Positions 40,395 through 51,670 of a stretch of 64,000 nucleotides of DNA are shown piece after piece. The stretch is from Brasenia schreberi (Eukaryota; Streptophyta; Magnoliopsida; Nymphaeales; Cabombaceae), in NCBI GenBank assembly GCA_036023115.1, contig JAYKKT010000073.1:16325501-16389500 (forward strand), written 5' to 3'. The notes beneath the pieces were generated by a model, which did no database searches, was not told the DNA's origin, and saw nothing but the letters and a program-made list of their open reading frames with translations. Position numbers and translations under genes: made by a program. Position 1 is the stretch's first letter, and each line of letters starts with the position of its first letter.

Positions 40395-42394
40395 GTGCGC
40401 ATCGTGCATGCACCATTGGTTTTACTTTTAATCACTTCGCACTTAACGACCACCAACTTCTTGTTTGATCGAATATACCAAATGAGGCGATGCGAACAGT
40501 CTGGTCCTTTGGATGTGTACGAGTAATTTGAGTAGACATGTCCGGTTCCGGTTAGCTCGAAACGTTGAACCGTAACTGATAATTTTATTAAAAAAATAAA
40601 TTTTATACAAACCGTCAGTTTCGATTTTGTAAAAGATGAAACTGGAACCAAATCAGGTGAGTCCCAGTTTCATGCCCGGTTTCACCGTTTTCTATATGAA
40701 TGACTTGAACTAAATCGATGCCCAGACAGGCTCTGTTTGAACGCGTTCACGAACGTTTCATTATCCTCCTATAAGCCGAGCTGAACCAAGTTGGGGGAGA
40801 GAGATTTCCTCAAATACCTTAAATATAGTGCGTTTTCTTCACCTAAAACCTTTATTTTCGAAAAAGTTAAAATAAAAGTACAGCCCTTCATTTACTTTAA
40901 GTACCCCAATACAATTACCTTGTCATTTAAATCTAGAAATTCAGAAACGTTAATTTGGAGTATTGCTAATGAGCTAATTAGGCACTGCAGTAGCAACCAA
41001 TTATTGACTTAACCTTGTGCAGAAACTGGTGATTGGTCACACCGCTCTGCCACTCTGCCGCTCCACCACTCCGCCGCTCCGCCTTGCATGGTTGATGCCC
41101 TAAATCCTAGGTCTCAAGCAAGAAATCGGCAAATACAAGTATGCACCCGAGTTAGAGGGCCACAAACGGTTTTGATCAATGCTTGTTTCAGTGGCCGATC
41201 CAGAAACTTGTTTCGGGTGAGTACAAGTTTGAATGGGGCTGGCTTCAAAGATTTTCATTTTTTTCCAAAAATTTCAATACACATATAAAACGCCCCATCC
41301 CGCCACAATGTTGATCTGCCATTGCTTGTTGTGTCAGTCCACCTTGTGGTTGGGAGAAAAATAATGAACATTTTAATTAAATACTGTTTGGTAGTTTCCT
41401 ATGAATGTAAATACTATGCATTCATGTTTTTCCAACGTTGCATCAGTTTCATTACTTCCAAATGAAATATAAGAAGTGAACATTTTCAATGAGAATCTTC
41501 TTCCCAGTTCCAAGCTCTTGAAATTATGAGAAATTCATTAAAAAATTCCCCTGTTTCCTAACCCTAAATACTGCATAAACATATAATCTGTGACGCGCGC
41601 ACACAACCCAAGCTGTTCACGAGCTACTCAAATTGCTGGAACAATAAGTCGTGTACTCCATTTGGTCTTGTTGAGGTCAAGCCAAACTCAAGCTGAGCTT
41701 GATGTCAGTTAGATGAGCTAGAGCAAGGGTGTTCTTGGTCTGGTTTGATTTGGTTCTAAGCTCAACCTCGAACAAAACCAATATGATTTTCTATCTTGAG
41801 AGAATCACACCAAACCATACAAACGGCACCGATTTCATTTGATTCCAAACCACGGCTTATTATATTTTCATGCTAATATATGACTTAATGTCTAATAAAT
41901 AACAATTATATTACAAGTAAACTCGGTAAGTTATAGACTATGTTGTTCACATATAAGTATCATCTTACCAAGATTAGTCAATATCGAAGGGTGCTAAATA
42001 CGGATCCGAATATCCTGGTAGCGGGTTATATCAAGCTTTTAAATGGGTTTACTGCAGTGTGGATCTTATTACCGCCACTGGATCCAAATTAGATGCACTT
42101 AACTTAGAAAGTGAACTTGTGCATGTATGCCTTGTATTAGGGGTGTCAAAGAAGACAAACAGATTAAACAGATCTGAGTTTGGATTTTTCTTTCCTTTGA
42201 GGTTTGGTTTTGGTTTAGCTTGCAAAAAGTTTTTCTTCAACAGCCCTCAACCTTTTCTTTTCTTCAGAAAAACAGTATATGTTTCTTGTGTGTAGTGCGC
42301 ACTCGTAGATGCTTCTGTCATACCTGCCGAAGAAATCTTACAAACATGGAGCGTCTTCTAGCATGTTGCATGTTTTTTTTACTGTTATCAAATA

Positions 42395-42620
42395 AACATT
42401 GATAATTTTTAGAATTGAAAAAGTATGATAAACTAGATTGTAAAAATATTAAAAGATGAAGAAGTAGACAATAAAAGCGTTGAAATGAAACAATAAAGAA
42501 GGATCTTATGTTGAGTTAACTGTTAGTATTGAACGGCTATATCGAAACAAAGAATCCATGTAGCTGACCTCATCTAGTATACGAAAATGCTTAGTTGTTG
42601 TTGTGGTATTTGTGTTCTGA
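42395..42620 (+). mobile_element. RTE-type LINE 3' tail
   Basis: The plus-strand version of the 3' untranslated tract seen at 22906 and 50262: aatccatgtagctgacctca, then tagttgttgttgtgg. A partial second copy of the same tract follows at about 42650-42710 (cacgtagccgacccc). Confidence 0.65.
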
Positions 42621-43224
42621 CGTGTCTACGATTTCTTTATAGAAACTTCATGATAGGGCTCGGTGGAAACAAAGAATTCACGTAGCCGACCCCTAGAGAA
42701 ATGGGTTAATTGGTGTTATTGTAGTATCATCCTTAATACTCAAGATGCAAATAGATTGATTATGTCAGGACCAACGTATGGACCATTTGAATCTTTTTTT
42801 TGAAATAATATACTGCAAAAAAGAAAAAGCTTCATAATCTGCCTTACAGTATCTTCTCAAGCTAGGTAATGTTTATTGGTTAAACAAGATCTGTAATAGT
42901 TTTAACCTTTCCTTAACCCTGCCACTGTTGTTCCATAGTCAAAATCCCAATAAATTGTCACGTGGGTCAACTCATATACATAAAACTGTTAAGATATAAA
43001 TAAAATTTATATTTATATTATAAAGCTTTATTAGGCTCATGAGCTGCTCATGCCGAATACTGGTGTGCTTGAGTTTTTGAGCCGAGATCGAGTGGATATT
43101 GATTCATGAGCAGTTTAAAAAGATAAATGCTTGGAGGTGCTTTTGATCTTTCTATTGCTATTTAGTTAGACGTTATAACCGAATCGACCAAGGGCCGGTT
43201 CTGGTTACGATTTCTGAACCAATT

Positions 43225-43330
43225 GGATTTTTTTTTTTTTAAAAGGGAGGGTATAGCACCCTCTAAGACTCGAACTCCCCACTACTATTACCCATGAGCT
43301 AGGTAAGACTTAGTGATAGACTTGGTTTTT
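43225..43330 (-). mobile_element. tRNA-derived SINE-like element
   Basis: On the minus strand, box A-like tacctagctcatggg (43305-43291) is followed by box B-like ggagttcgagtc (43279-43268) and then a poly(A) (T-run 43228-43241 on plus). This order is that of a pol III-derived SINE. Target duplications were not resolved. Confidence 0.5.
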
Positions 43331-43753
43331 AATAGAAATTTTTTAACCCTTCTTTGATGGAAACACGTCACAGGGGACAAAAAATGGGCATCATCGGAGT
43401 AAAACTGAAAATTTATATAAACAAATATTGGCGGTTTAGAACCGCTGGTTCCAGTTCTGAGCCGGTTTCCAAAATCTATAAACCGTAACCAAAACTGAAA
43501 GTTCTCTGGTTCCAGTGGTTTTGAGGCGGGTTCGATTCCGAACCGGCCATGTCTACCTCTAGCTATATTGAATAGGACCAGGAGTTTTGAAGAAGATCTT
43601 TAACCATTGCTAATTCTTTTACTCCGCTTCGCTGATCATGAATCACCACCAAAAGTCGAAGCGCATTTCGATAATTCCATGGTCTAACTACATCCTCTGA
43701 GAGAGAAATACGCATACTGGGATCAATATCATAAATTGCAACACCCTGCACCC

Positions 43754-43877
43754 AGAGAGTGAGCTCAATGGCAGCACGCTCTAGCACCCTTGCTGGTGGT
43801 GGGGAGTTCAACTCCCAGAGAGTGCACGTGTGGGTGTCTGTTTTAGGATTCGGACTCCTCTTGTGACCCCAAAAAAA
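43754..43877 (+). mobile_element. tRNA-derived SINE with target duplication
   Basis: About 120 bp between near-identical direct repeats aaattgcaacaccctgcacc (43733-43752) and aaattgcaacaccctacacc (43875-43894), one mismatch. Box A-like gagctcaatggcag (43761-43774) and box B-like gagttcaactcc (43804-43815) are correctly spaced, and the element ends in an A-run overlapping the second repeat. A small, well-delimited SINE. Confidence 0.75.
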
Positions 43878-44800
43878 TTGCAACACCCTACACCTAGACT
43901 TCGTAAAATTTTTGACATGAAGACAATTAATGCTTTAAAAAATAATAAATGTTAAACTGTTCTGTTCTGTTTGAGATATTGGTATATAGAAAGAATGCAT
44001 TGATCGGCAAAGAACAATGTCGAGAAGTGACATGCAATTCTAGGAGTTTACTTTGGCGAGGCCTTGGTTCTTAAATTGTTTTGTGACTCATTATAGAATT
44101 ACTCCATTGATAGTATGAATTCACGAATCAATTTTCCATAGTATTTGCATGAGTTACAGTCAATAGTATTTTAACATGAAAAATCTTCTTTCTTGAAATG
44201 CAAAAACAGCAGGATGACCCTGAGATCTTATGGTCTTTGAATTAAATCGAAAACATTGAAAAGTTCAGACTCAAGGGCGAGAACAAACAAACACCAGCAG
44301 TAAACACGACGACAACATAACAGAAAACTAAAATGTATACAGTTTCTAGACTGTATTCAAAGCTACGTAGCACACTTACCAATCCCCACTACAAGAATGT
44401 CAACAACCGGTTAGTTCTACCAATCTCCACACGAGTGCCAACAGGCCTGCCCGGCACCGCAATCCAAGCAGAGCACAACATACATTTAGCTAAAGGATAT
44501 TTCAGCAATACGAAGGAAAGTTCAAAGGAAAAAGTTCATCGTAACATCAAAGTTCCAATAAAATTACAGTGTCCAACCAAGGACTAAAACCTCATTCATC
44601 TAATCTCCTAAAGAAAAAACCAAAGAGCTAAAGGTACTTAATACCTTCTACAATTTCTGATAAACTCGGAGGGTTTACTTTTATTACGTTAGATAAACCC
44701 TTAGCTAAGAGAAACAATCTGCCACATTACCAGATAAAGAAAAAGAACCAACATTTTCTCTCTTTTTATGAGAAAGCAGAGACACAAGCTTGGTGACTTT

Positions 44801-45588
44801 TCACAAGGATTTGGCAGTTGCAATAACATTCTCAACTGTTATGCCAAACTCCTTGTAGAGGGTGCCTGCAGGAGCACTAGCACCAAATCGATCTACACCG
44901 ATAGACTTACCCTTCGACCCAACAATCTTCTCCCACCCGAAGGTTGATCCTGCCTCGACACTGACTCTAGCAGTAACAGACTCGGGCAAGACACTCTCCT
45001 TGTACTCCGCTGACTGCTCATCAAACAATTCCCATGAAACAAGGGAGACCACACGAACTGCTTTGTCTTCACCTCGGAGTGCATCCGCAGCTTTTGCAGC
45101 AATCTCCAGCTCAGATCCAGTGCCAATCAAGATGATATCTGGCTTGCTACCAGCAGCAGAGTTGTCACTGACAACGTAGCCTCCCTTCTCAACTGCCTCA
45201 ATGGAGGTTCCAGGGAGTTGTGGCAGCTTTTGACGCGAGAGAGCTAGGACTGAAGGCCTCGTTCTGTTGAGAACTGCAACCCTGTAGGCACCAGCTGTCT
45301 CGTTACCGTCGGCTGGCCGAAAGTTGCACAGTATGGAATGAATCCAGGGCTATGAAGAGCAATACCATTGGCTATTGCTCCCATTCCGTGTTCTCTAACA
45401 CCAAATCTAAGGTTGCGCTCTTCTGGAGTATCCTTTTGGAAATCTCCAAACATTTTCAACAAGGTCATGTTGGAAGAGGCAAGATCTGCACTACCACCAA
45501 GCAGACCAGGAAGAACTTTAGCAAGGGCATTTAGATTTTGCTGAGACAGATTTCTTGTAGCATCAGCAGGGCTCTCTGGAGTGTATGT
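44801..45588 (-). CDS. TKL1: Transketolase exon 6, internal loss near 45320
   Basis: Acceptor tttcag then ACATACACT. Reads [20 protein letters not shown] and [20 protein letters not shown] to [10 protein letters not shown]. At about 45320 it jumps to [20 protein letters not shown] in another frame and runs to IATAKSL and TGA (44803-44801). About 58 residues, including the FVFTDYMR and GLGEDGPTHQP regions, are absent. Confidence 0.87.
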
Positions 45589-47935
45589 CTGAAAGTTTAA
45601 ACCAAATTGGAAGCGTGATCAATATTCCAGACACGATTTGATGGAAGTCAAGTTGTATTTATCTTAAAACTTTTGAGGCTGTACAGGCATGAAGCAAAAG
45701 TGTGATGATGAACATGGTATTTAATACGAATTTTAACACTTGTTGACATAAGATTTATGATAAATTTGGATTGGACATCATGCAACTATTAAGGAGATAT
45801 CTCAGGAGAAACCTAGAAGTTTGGCACTTTACTTACCGGAAGTGCTTTCTCCCAACCAGCAGGTAATTCACCACTAATAATAGACTTTAGCTCTGCTGCT
45901 TCTTCCTTGTGTTTCTTCTCATATTCAGCAAACTTAGCATTCCACTCAGCTTCAAGTGCAGCACCCTTGGGAACATGGCGACTCCAATGCCTACGGAAAG
46001 TTAAGTGAGTTTCATTCCAAGATCATTAAAATCTCAATAGACTAATAGGAAACAAAGATATCTCTAATGCCCCATCCATACTTTTTAACATCTTCAGGCA
46101 CATGGAAAGGCTCATATGGCCATCCAAGATTCTTCCTTGTGGCATCAACTTCTTTGGCACCCAACCGTATCCAATGGTAGTGGTTACCTGTGAAATAATA
46201 ATCACAGATTCACAGTTAAATATGATATGACCAACATCAAAGCTGAATAAAACTGATAAATACCCCCCCCAAAAAAAAAAAACTGATATAAAAATGTTAT
46301 ACTTTTACAGCTATCACTTTAAGCCACTTGGATTAGTATAATCAAGTCATATATATGATTGATTGGATAAATCCATTTACTTCAATATCAATTTCAAGTA
46401 ACTAACCTTGATCAAAGTGGGTTTGTCTTTTACGTGTAATGATCAACGATCTCATTGTCTGGCTTGTTATATCGAGCAGCTAAGTGCTTCTCCGCAAGTG
46501 CCAATCCAACAGCATTGGCGACACCCTGGCCCAGAGGACCTACCCACAAAAAATGAAGCAAAGCATCAGAATCTCAATAAGATAATGATGATCTGAATGG
46601 TCTTACAGTGTTCTTCAGAAATAATAAGCTCTGGTTTTCATTTCACATTCCTTGTCTTCATGAATTTGGAGCAAGCAGGGAAGTAGTTGTCATCTTATGG
46701 GTATGACTGAAATTAATGGAAACCACTCAAATTTTTGTTTTAGGAGAGTGAGTAGAAGAGATGCAAACCTGTTGTAACCTCAACTCCAGGAGTCTCGAAG
46801 TTCTCTGGGTGCCCAGGGGTTTTGCTTCCCCATTGTCTGAAAGCCTTCAAATCCTCTTCCTGAAACGTTGTTGGTCCAAAAGAAGCATGTTACGAACTCA
46901 AAGTTTCAGTGGAAAGCAAATTTCAAGCTCTAGCAACCACTAACACCAACTCAAAGATATGCCTCCGATCTGAACCAAAAAAGAGTTCTGCTAGAACAAT
47001 CCATAACCAAGCGATCAAAGGTCGAAGAAAGATCCTCCAATTTCAATAACATATCTTTCGAAGCATTGTTCAGTCCGAACAATCGTGTTCTATACATGTT
47101 TTCCCAAAACGTTATTGGAAACGAAGTAAACATGTTTCGAACTCTAAATTAGAACCAAAGATATCATGATCCCAAGTCACGGGATTCATCCGATCTAACC
47201 CCCAAAAGGGATCCTTGAACCAACGACAATTATACAGACGCCCTCGAACGACAATATCATTTCTTCCAAACGGTTTTGGATTCCAAGCAAACACGTTTCA
47301 AGCTCTAAACCAAAGCATGATTCGAACTACCAACCAAGAAACACCACCATCAAATTCTTCCAACCTAAACCAAAAACCGAACAAATTAATGTACTAAACC
47401 AAAAAAAATGCACCATTTCTCGATTGAAAGTGAAGAGCTGGAACCTTACCTTCACGCTCTCGTATCCGGCGAGATGAAGAAGAGCGTATTGGAGCATGCA
47501 ACCGTGTCCAGCAGAGAGAACGAACCGATCCCTATTGAACCAGTACGGATTCTTCGGGTTGTACCGCATGACCTCATCGTAGAGAATGTGTCCCATAGGC
47601 GCGCACCCCATGGGGAGGCCGGGATGGCCGGAATTCGCCTTCTCTACGGCATCGATTGCCAGGAATCGGATGGTATTGATGGATTTCTCCAGGAGGGATT
47701 CGCTCGCTACCGGCGCGGATGCCGTCTCTACCGCCGTTGCCTTAGGCGCCACCGCGATGACAACGTTTCGAAGCCGCCTGCCATCGGTGGCGATGCTGGA
47801 CGCATCCTTGGCCTTCACCAACTTGGTTCCGAAGAGGGTGGTGGCGAGGTTGGATCGCTCCTGATGCCGATGGTGGGTGCACGGCCGGTTCGCCACCACC
47901 GAACCGCCGGAAACCGCCAGAGACGAGCACGCCAT
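44801..47935 (-). CDS. TKL1: Plastid transketolase, six exons, three internal losses
   Basis: Transketolase moves two-carbon ketol groups in the Calvin and pentose phosphate cycles, using thiamine diphosphate. Exons (minus): 47935-47450, 46859-46769, 46539-46407, 46187-46082, 45990-45837, 45588-44801. A Ser/Thr/Arg-rich plastid transit peptide (about 70 residues) precedes [54 protein letters not shown] and the C-terminal FGASAPAG are conserved. The exons give 586 codons against about 745. The shortfall matches three missing coding blocks, near 46434, 46165 and 45320. The first removes the GDGCQMEG thiamine-diphosphate/metal motif, and the frame breaks at the joins. No active enzyme can come from the sequence as given. 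Identity is certain; a pseudogene or assembly loss. Confidence 0.93.
45837..45990 (-). CDS. TKL1: Transketolase exon 5
   Basis: Acceptor ccgtag then GCATTGGAGT. Encodes [20 protein letters not shown] and [11 protein letters not shown], donor CCG|GTAAGT. Intact, 154 nt. Confidence 0.93.
46082..46187 (-). CDS. TKL1: Transketolase exon 4, small internal loss
   Basis: Acceptor tcacag then GTAACCACT (VTTTIGYG). At about 46165 it jumps to [20 protein letters not shown] and HVPEDVKK, donor AA|GTATGG. About 15 residues (the SPNKANSYSVHG region) are absent, with a frame change. Confidence 0.85.
46407..46539 (-). CDS. TKL1: Transketolase exon 3, large internal loss
   Basis: Acceptor gggtag then GTCCTCTGG. 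Reads [20 protein letters not shown] and NEIVDHYT, then jumps at about 46434 to KDKPTLIK in another frame, donor AAG|GTTAGT. About 85-90 residues between these points are absent. Confidence 0.85.
46769..46859 (-). CDS. TKL1: Transketolase exon 2
   Basis: Acceptor tttcag then GAAGAGGAT. Encodes [20 protein letters not shown] and [10 protein letters not shown], with a split Gly codon and donor G|GTTTGC. 91 nt. Confidence 0.93.
47450..47935 (-). CDS. TKL1: Transketolase exon 1
   Basis: Starts [11 protein letters not shown]. It encodes the transit peptide and the first catalytic-domain residues: [40 protein letters not shown]. Ends GYESVK with donor AAG|GTAAGG. 486 nt. Confidence 0.93.
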
Positions 47936-48207
47936 CGTTTCTTCTTCGGCTCCGACGACGGCAACGAGGTCAAACAAGAAAGAGAGAGTGACAGAGAAGA
48001 AGCGGTCGCTTTGGCCAATGACCCTTAGGAGATCCAATTGTTGAAGAGCAGAGTGAAGCTTAATAAAGACTATGCCTCATTCTCTTCCTCTTCCACACCA
48101 AACCAATCTTGATCACCTTCTACCATCAGCCTCTAATGGCCGTCCGATGGAACCTTGATCTGATCTCAGCCGTTGGGAAAGGGTGAGAAACCCTCACCCC
48201 TCAATAT

Positions 48208-48219
48208 CTTTTTTATATA
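48208..48219 (-). promoter_or_regulatory. Candidate TATA box of transketolase gene
   Basis: On the minus strand tatataaaaaag lies about 280 bp upstream of the transketolase start codon. It is the best TATA match there, but the distance to a transcription start is not known. Confidence 0.35.
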
Positions 48220-49055
48220 TGAATTTATTGTGGCAAAATATGCATTCTTTAAACCTCTTCCAGGATAGAAATTTTGGATAGTGAGTTGAATTGCAGCTAC
48301 CTATGTTGATTCCTTTCACCCACCTAATCATGAGAGAGAACACATCCAATTCTAGTTTATAACAAAATGTTCCAAAATTATGTGCTTTAAAAGAGTAATT
48401 GAAGCACACCTAACTTTAAAGGTTGTAAGGAAATAACATTATTTAACTTGGTAATAGAAGTCAAATATTTCATGCTTTCGTGCACTAATTGATTTTTTTG
48501 TTATCTTAAGACACACCCATACATGCACCTGCTGAGAATTGAACTTCCCACCTATAACAACGGTGCCGGAGCGTCCTGTCGAAGTCGGATGCAGTCCCCC
48601 AAGTATAAAACTTATGACCTTCGTCTTGTGAGTTGAACCCTTAAATAGGTGAGCTAATGTAGCAGCTTTTCAGGGGGTAAGAAGTGTTGAGATGCATTTA
48701 GCCAATATCCGACTACCAAATCCCCAAGTACTCGTAAGAAAAGCTCGAAAAATAGATGGAGAATTAAGAAGAGAAAAATCAACTGCAAATCAATGAGAGG
48801 GTTTCTTGAGCAATTTAATGGAAACTAGGTCAATTGTTTTATGATTTATTTTTCGCAATTGTTCCTTTTCTATTCGTGGTATTCATGTACCGGAATTAGG
48901 GGGGAAGAAAAGGGCATGATCTGTCTTTTGCCACAACCGACCCTGGGGTAGTGCCGGCGGCACCTTCTTTTTTCTCTTCCCGGAAGCTCCACTTCACCGC
49001 ATAGTCAAACGCCGACAGTAATAAGCAGTTAGGTGTGGCATAGAACTAACACTTA

Positions 49056-49057
<2 letters not shown>

Positions 49058-49147
<90 letters not shown>
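49058..49147. repeat. (TC)n(TA)n microsatellite
   Basis: About 54 bases of TC then about 36 of TA. Confidence 0.97.
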
Positions 49148-49149
<2 letters not shown>

Positions 49150-49578
49150 TCTTAAGAAATGAAGGCAGTGTAAAACTTCAACTTTGGCAAATTGTAGCCT
49201 AAGCTTTTGATTGGAGAATCAAAAAGAATTCAGGACTCATTATTTTGCAGATGATGCATCTCCTCTTGCCCACGGGCTTCTTAGTTGATCTAAACCTTGG
49301 GGCTAAGTCCCCCCCTTCTAACTAGAAAAGAGAAAAATAAAGAGGGTGCTTTGTAGTTGAGGAGGATCTAATGCTTAAAAAATGGAGTACTTCACCTCCC
49401 TTAGCACTATATATATATATAGGATCATGTTCATTTATAGTGTTCACTCATGTTTATCTATTATTGTTTTTCAGTGACATAAATATATTTTTAAAAAATA
49501 TTTTTTTTAAATATAAAAAATTTATTATAGTGATACTCAAAGCATTGATACGAACAAGCGGCCATAGATAGAATCCAA

Positions 49579-49616
<38 letters not shown>

Positions 49617-50261
49617 CATATTTATTTATATATCCAGGTATTTGAATTTTTAGCAACGGTCAATTGGAATCATTTGAGATTCGTTGTTTGGCAAGTGGTC
49701 GCCGGTTTGTTGTGGCTTCAAAGTCCCGACCCCCAGCTCACCTGAAGCACCACTGACCATTCAAGTAATGGAAAGGTCAGTAGCTCTGCCTGAACAAGGT
49801 AGGCACCACTAATGAACTCTATGTGACACGAGCGGATACGGTAGCGCATATGTATTATGAACAATTTAACAAGGAACTTATTTATAGATGAAAAATACAT
49901 TTTGCCCCCATCTAGTTCGGAAAAAGCCTTTGAGTTGAAGGGAGACAGCATTGCAGGGGACAAGATAGGAGCTGGTTAGGTAGTTCATGAACAAACTCCG
50001 AGTACTCGGAGAACATGCGATGGTCACAACAATTAACCACCAAGGAATATGATTTTCTTAATGGTAATTGTTGGAATAAATTGGGCACAAAATAAGTGAT
50101 GACAAAAGAAAAGATAGTATATATAATAAGATTATTAGAAACAAATTGAAAGTGGTACTAAAAAGATGATAAAATGAGATTTTTTTTAGTTTGGATACGT
50201 AGAAAGACGTTAAAAAAAATTCAGTAAAAAAGTACGAGAAACTAAATTATGAGAATACAAC

Positions 50262-51500
50262 AACAATAACTAAATATTTTCTCATACCAGATAGGGTCGG
50301 CTATATGGATTCTTTGTTTTCACATGCCCCTATCATGTGTCAAATTTTTTAAATCTTTTCTCATATTAAATCTTTTCTCAATATAAGCTAGATCATTCTT
50401 TATTATTTCTTTCAAATACTTTTATGGCCGTCTTCTTCTTTTTTTAACATTTTCACAATCTAATTTTTCATATATTCTCACGAGAGAGTCTTTGGGCTCA
50501 ATTTGTTTCTAATAACCTCATTATATATATGGTATTTCCTTGTGTGATCCCTTATAATCTCAACATCTTCATTTATGCTACAAACATCTTTTGCACATGT
50601 TGATGATTAACTGCCCAACACTAAGAACTATAAAACTTAGTAGGATACTCTATAATATTTACCTTTCAACTTCAATGGTATCTTCTTATCACATAGAATA
50701 TTTGATGCCCCTCTCCATTTTAATCAATCGATATTAGTTTTATTCATAACATCTCAATCAATTTTTCCATCACTTTGAAAAATTGACCCTAGGTATTTAA
50801 AACTTTTCTTATAAGGGATGCATTGTGTGCCACTCTTAATTTTTATGTTCTCTAAAGTACCCAAATGATCAAACTTATATTTCATATATTCTGACTTTGT
50901 TCTACTAAGTCGAAAGCCTTTACTTTCTAACGTTTCTCTTTATAGTTCAAATTCTTATTAATTTTTTCCTTACACTCATCCACTAACACAATGTCGTCTG
51001 CAAATAACATACACCAAGGTACTTTATCTTAATATGTTTTGTTAACTCATAAATGACCAATATAAAATTAAAGTTTATCCCTTATATAACCCAATATTAA
51101 CTTTAAAAGAGTGTCATTTCTTCACGAGTACTGACATATGTTTTTGCTTTGTATATGTCTCTTATAAGATTTATTTATGTCAATGGGATACCTCTTTTTT
51201 CCAAAGTTCTCCAAAGAACATCTCTTGTATCCTATCATAAGCTTTTTCTAGATCAATAAATATAATGTAAAGGTTTTTTTTCTCTCTAAAATATTCAATA
51301 AGATGTCTCAATAGGTGAATCGTTTCAATAGTATATCTACCGGGCATGAATCTGAATTGGTTCTTTGTTGTACTCAATACTTGTCTTAACCTACGTTCGA
51401 TAATTCTTTATCATAATTTCATAGTATGACTCATTAACTTGATACCTCAATAATTCTCACAATAGTGAATGTCTCCCTTGTTCTTATATATGAGTATAAG
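50262..51500 (-). mobile_element. RTE-type LINE fragment
   Basis: Minus-strand reverse transcriptase remnant at 51377-51180: FMPGRYTIETIHLLRHLIEY, then IIFIDLEKAYDR, a clear RTE motif. The left end carries the 3' tract accagatagggtcggctata and an aacaacaataa tail. Much of its text parallels 22906-24420 in the same orientation. It has stops and cannot be active. Confidence 0.82.
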
Positions 51501-51504
51501 TGTA

Positions 51505-51670
51505 CTAGATTATGAGAATGTTTAAAGAAAAAGAGGTAGACCACAAAAATGTTGAAAGGAAATAATAAATAATTATCTAACTTATGTTGAGTTAATTGTT
51601 AGTATGGCATATGATCAAATTCTAAGGAAACAAAGAAATCATGTAGTCGACTTCATACTAAATCTAGTAT
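51505..51670 (+). mobile_element. RTE-type LINE 3' part, opposite orientation
   Basis: Plus-strand text (aaagaggtagaccacaaaaa, cttatgttgagttaattgtt, catgtagtcgacttcatact) parallels the LINE 3' region at 42440-42600. It abuts the minus-strand copy, forming an inverted pair. Confidence 0.6.

Larger units (their letters stand above)
37725..44800. other. 7 kb intergenic region, repeats only
   Basis: No gene could be supported. It holds a TA/GT microsatellite (40357-40392), an RTE LINE tail (42395-42620) and two tRNA-derived SINE-like elements (43225-43330, 43754-43877). Patches rich in ggttcggttt/aaccggtt words occur at about 40530-40690 and 43190-43550, and aagctcgagct-like words at 41620-41720; both are typical of decayed non-autonomous DNA transposons. 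Short ORFs such as 38036-38245 and 44333-44587 show no family motif. Confidence 0.5.

Noticed and set aside
43754..43877. A functional tRNA gene
   Set aside because: Box A and B fit, but no paired acceptor stem or anticodon arm is evident, and the A-tail with target duplications indicates a SINE.
47408..48028. Plus-strand open frame of 206 codons
   Set aside because: It is the antisense shadow of transketolase exon 1, whose GC-rich transit-peptide region keeps other frames open. No domain in the plus reading.
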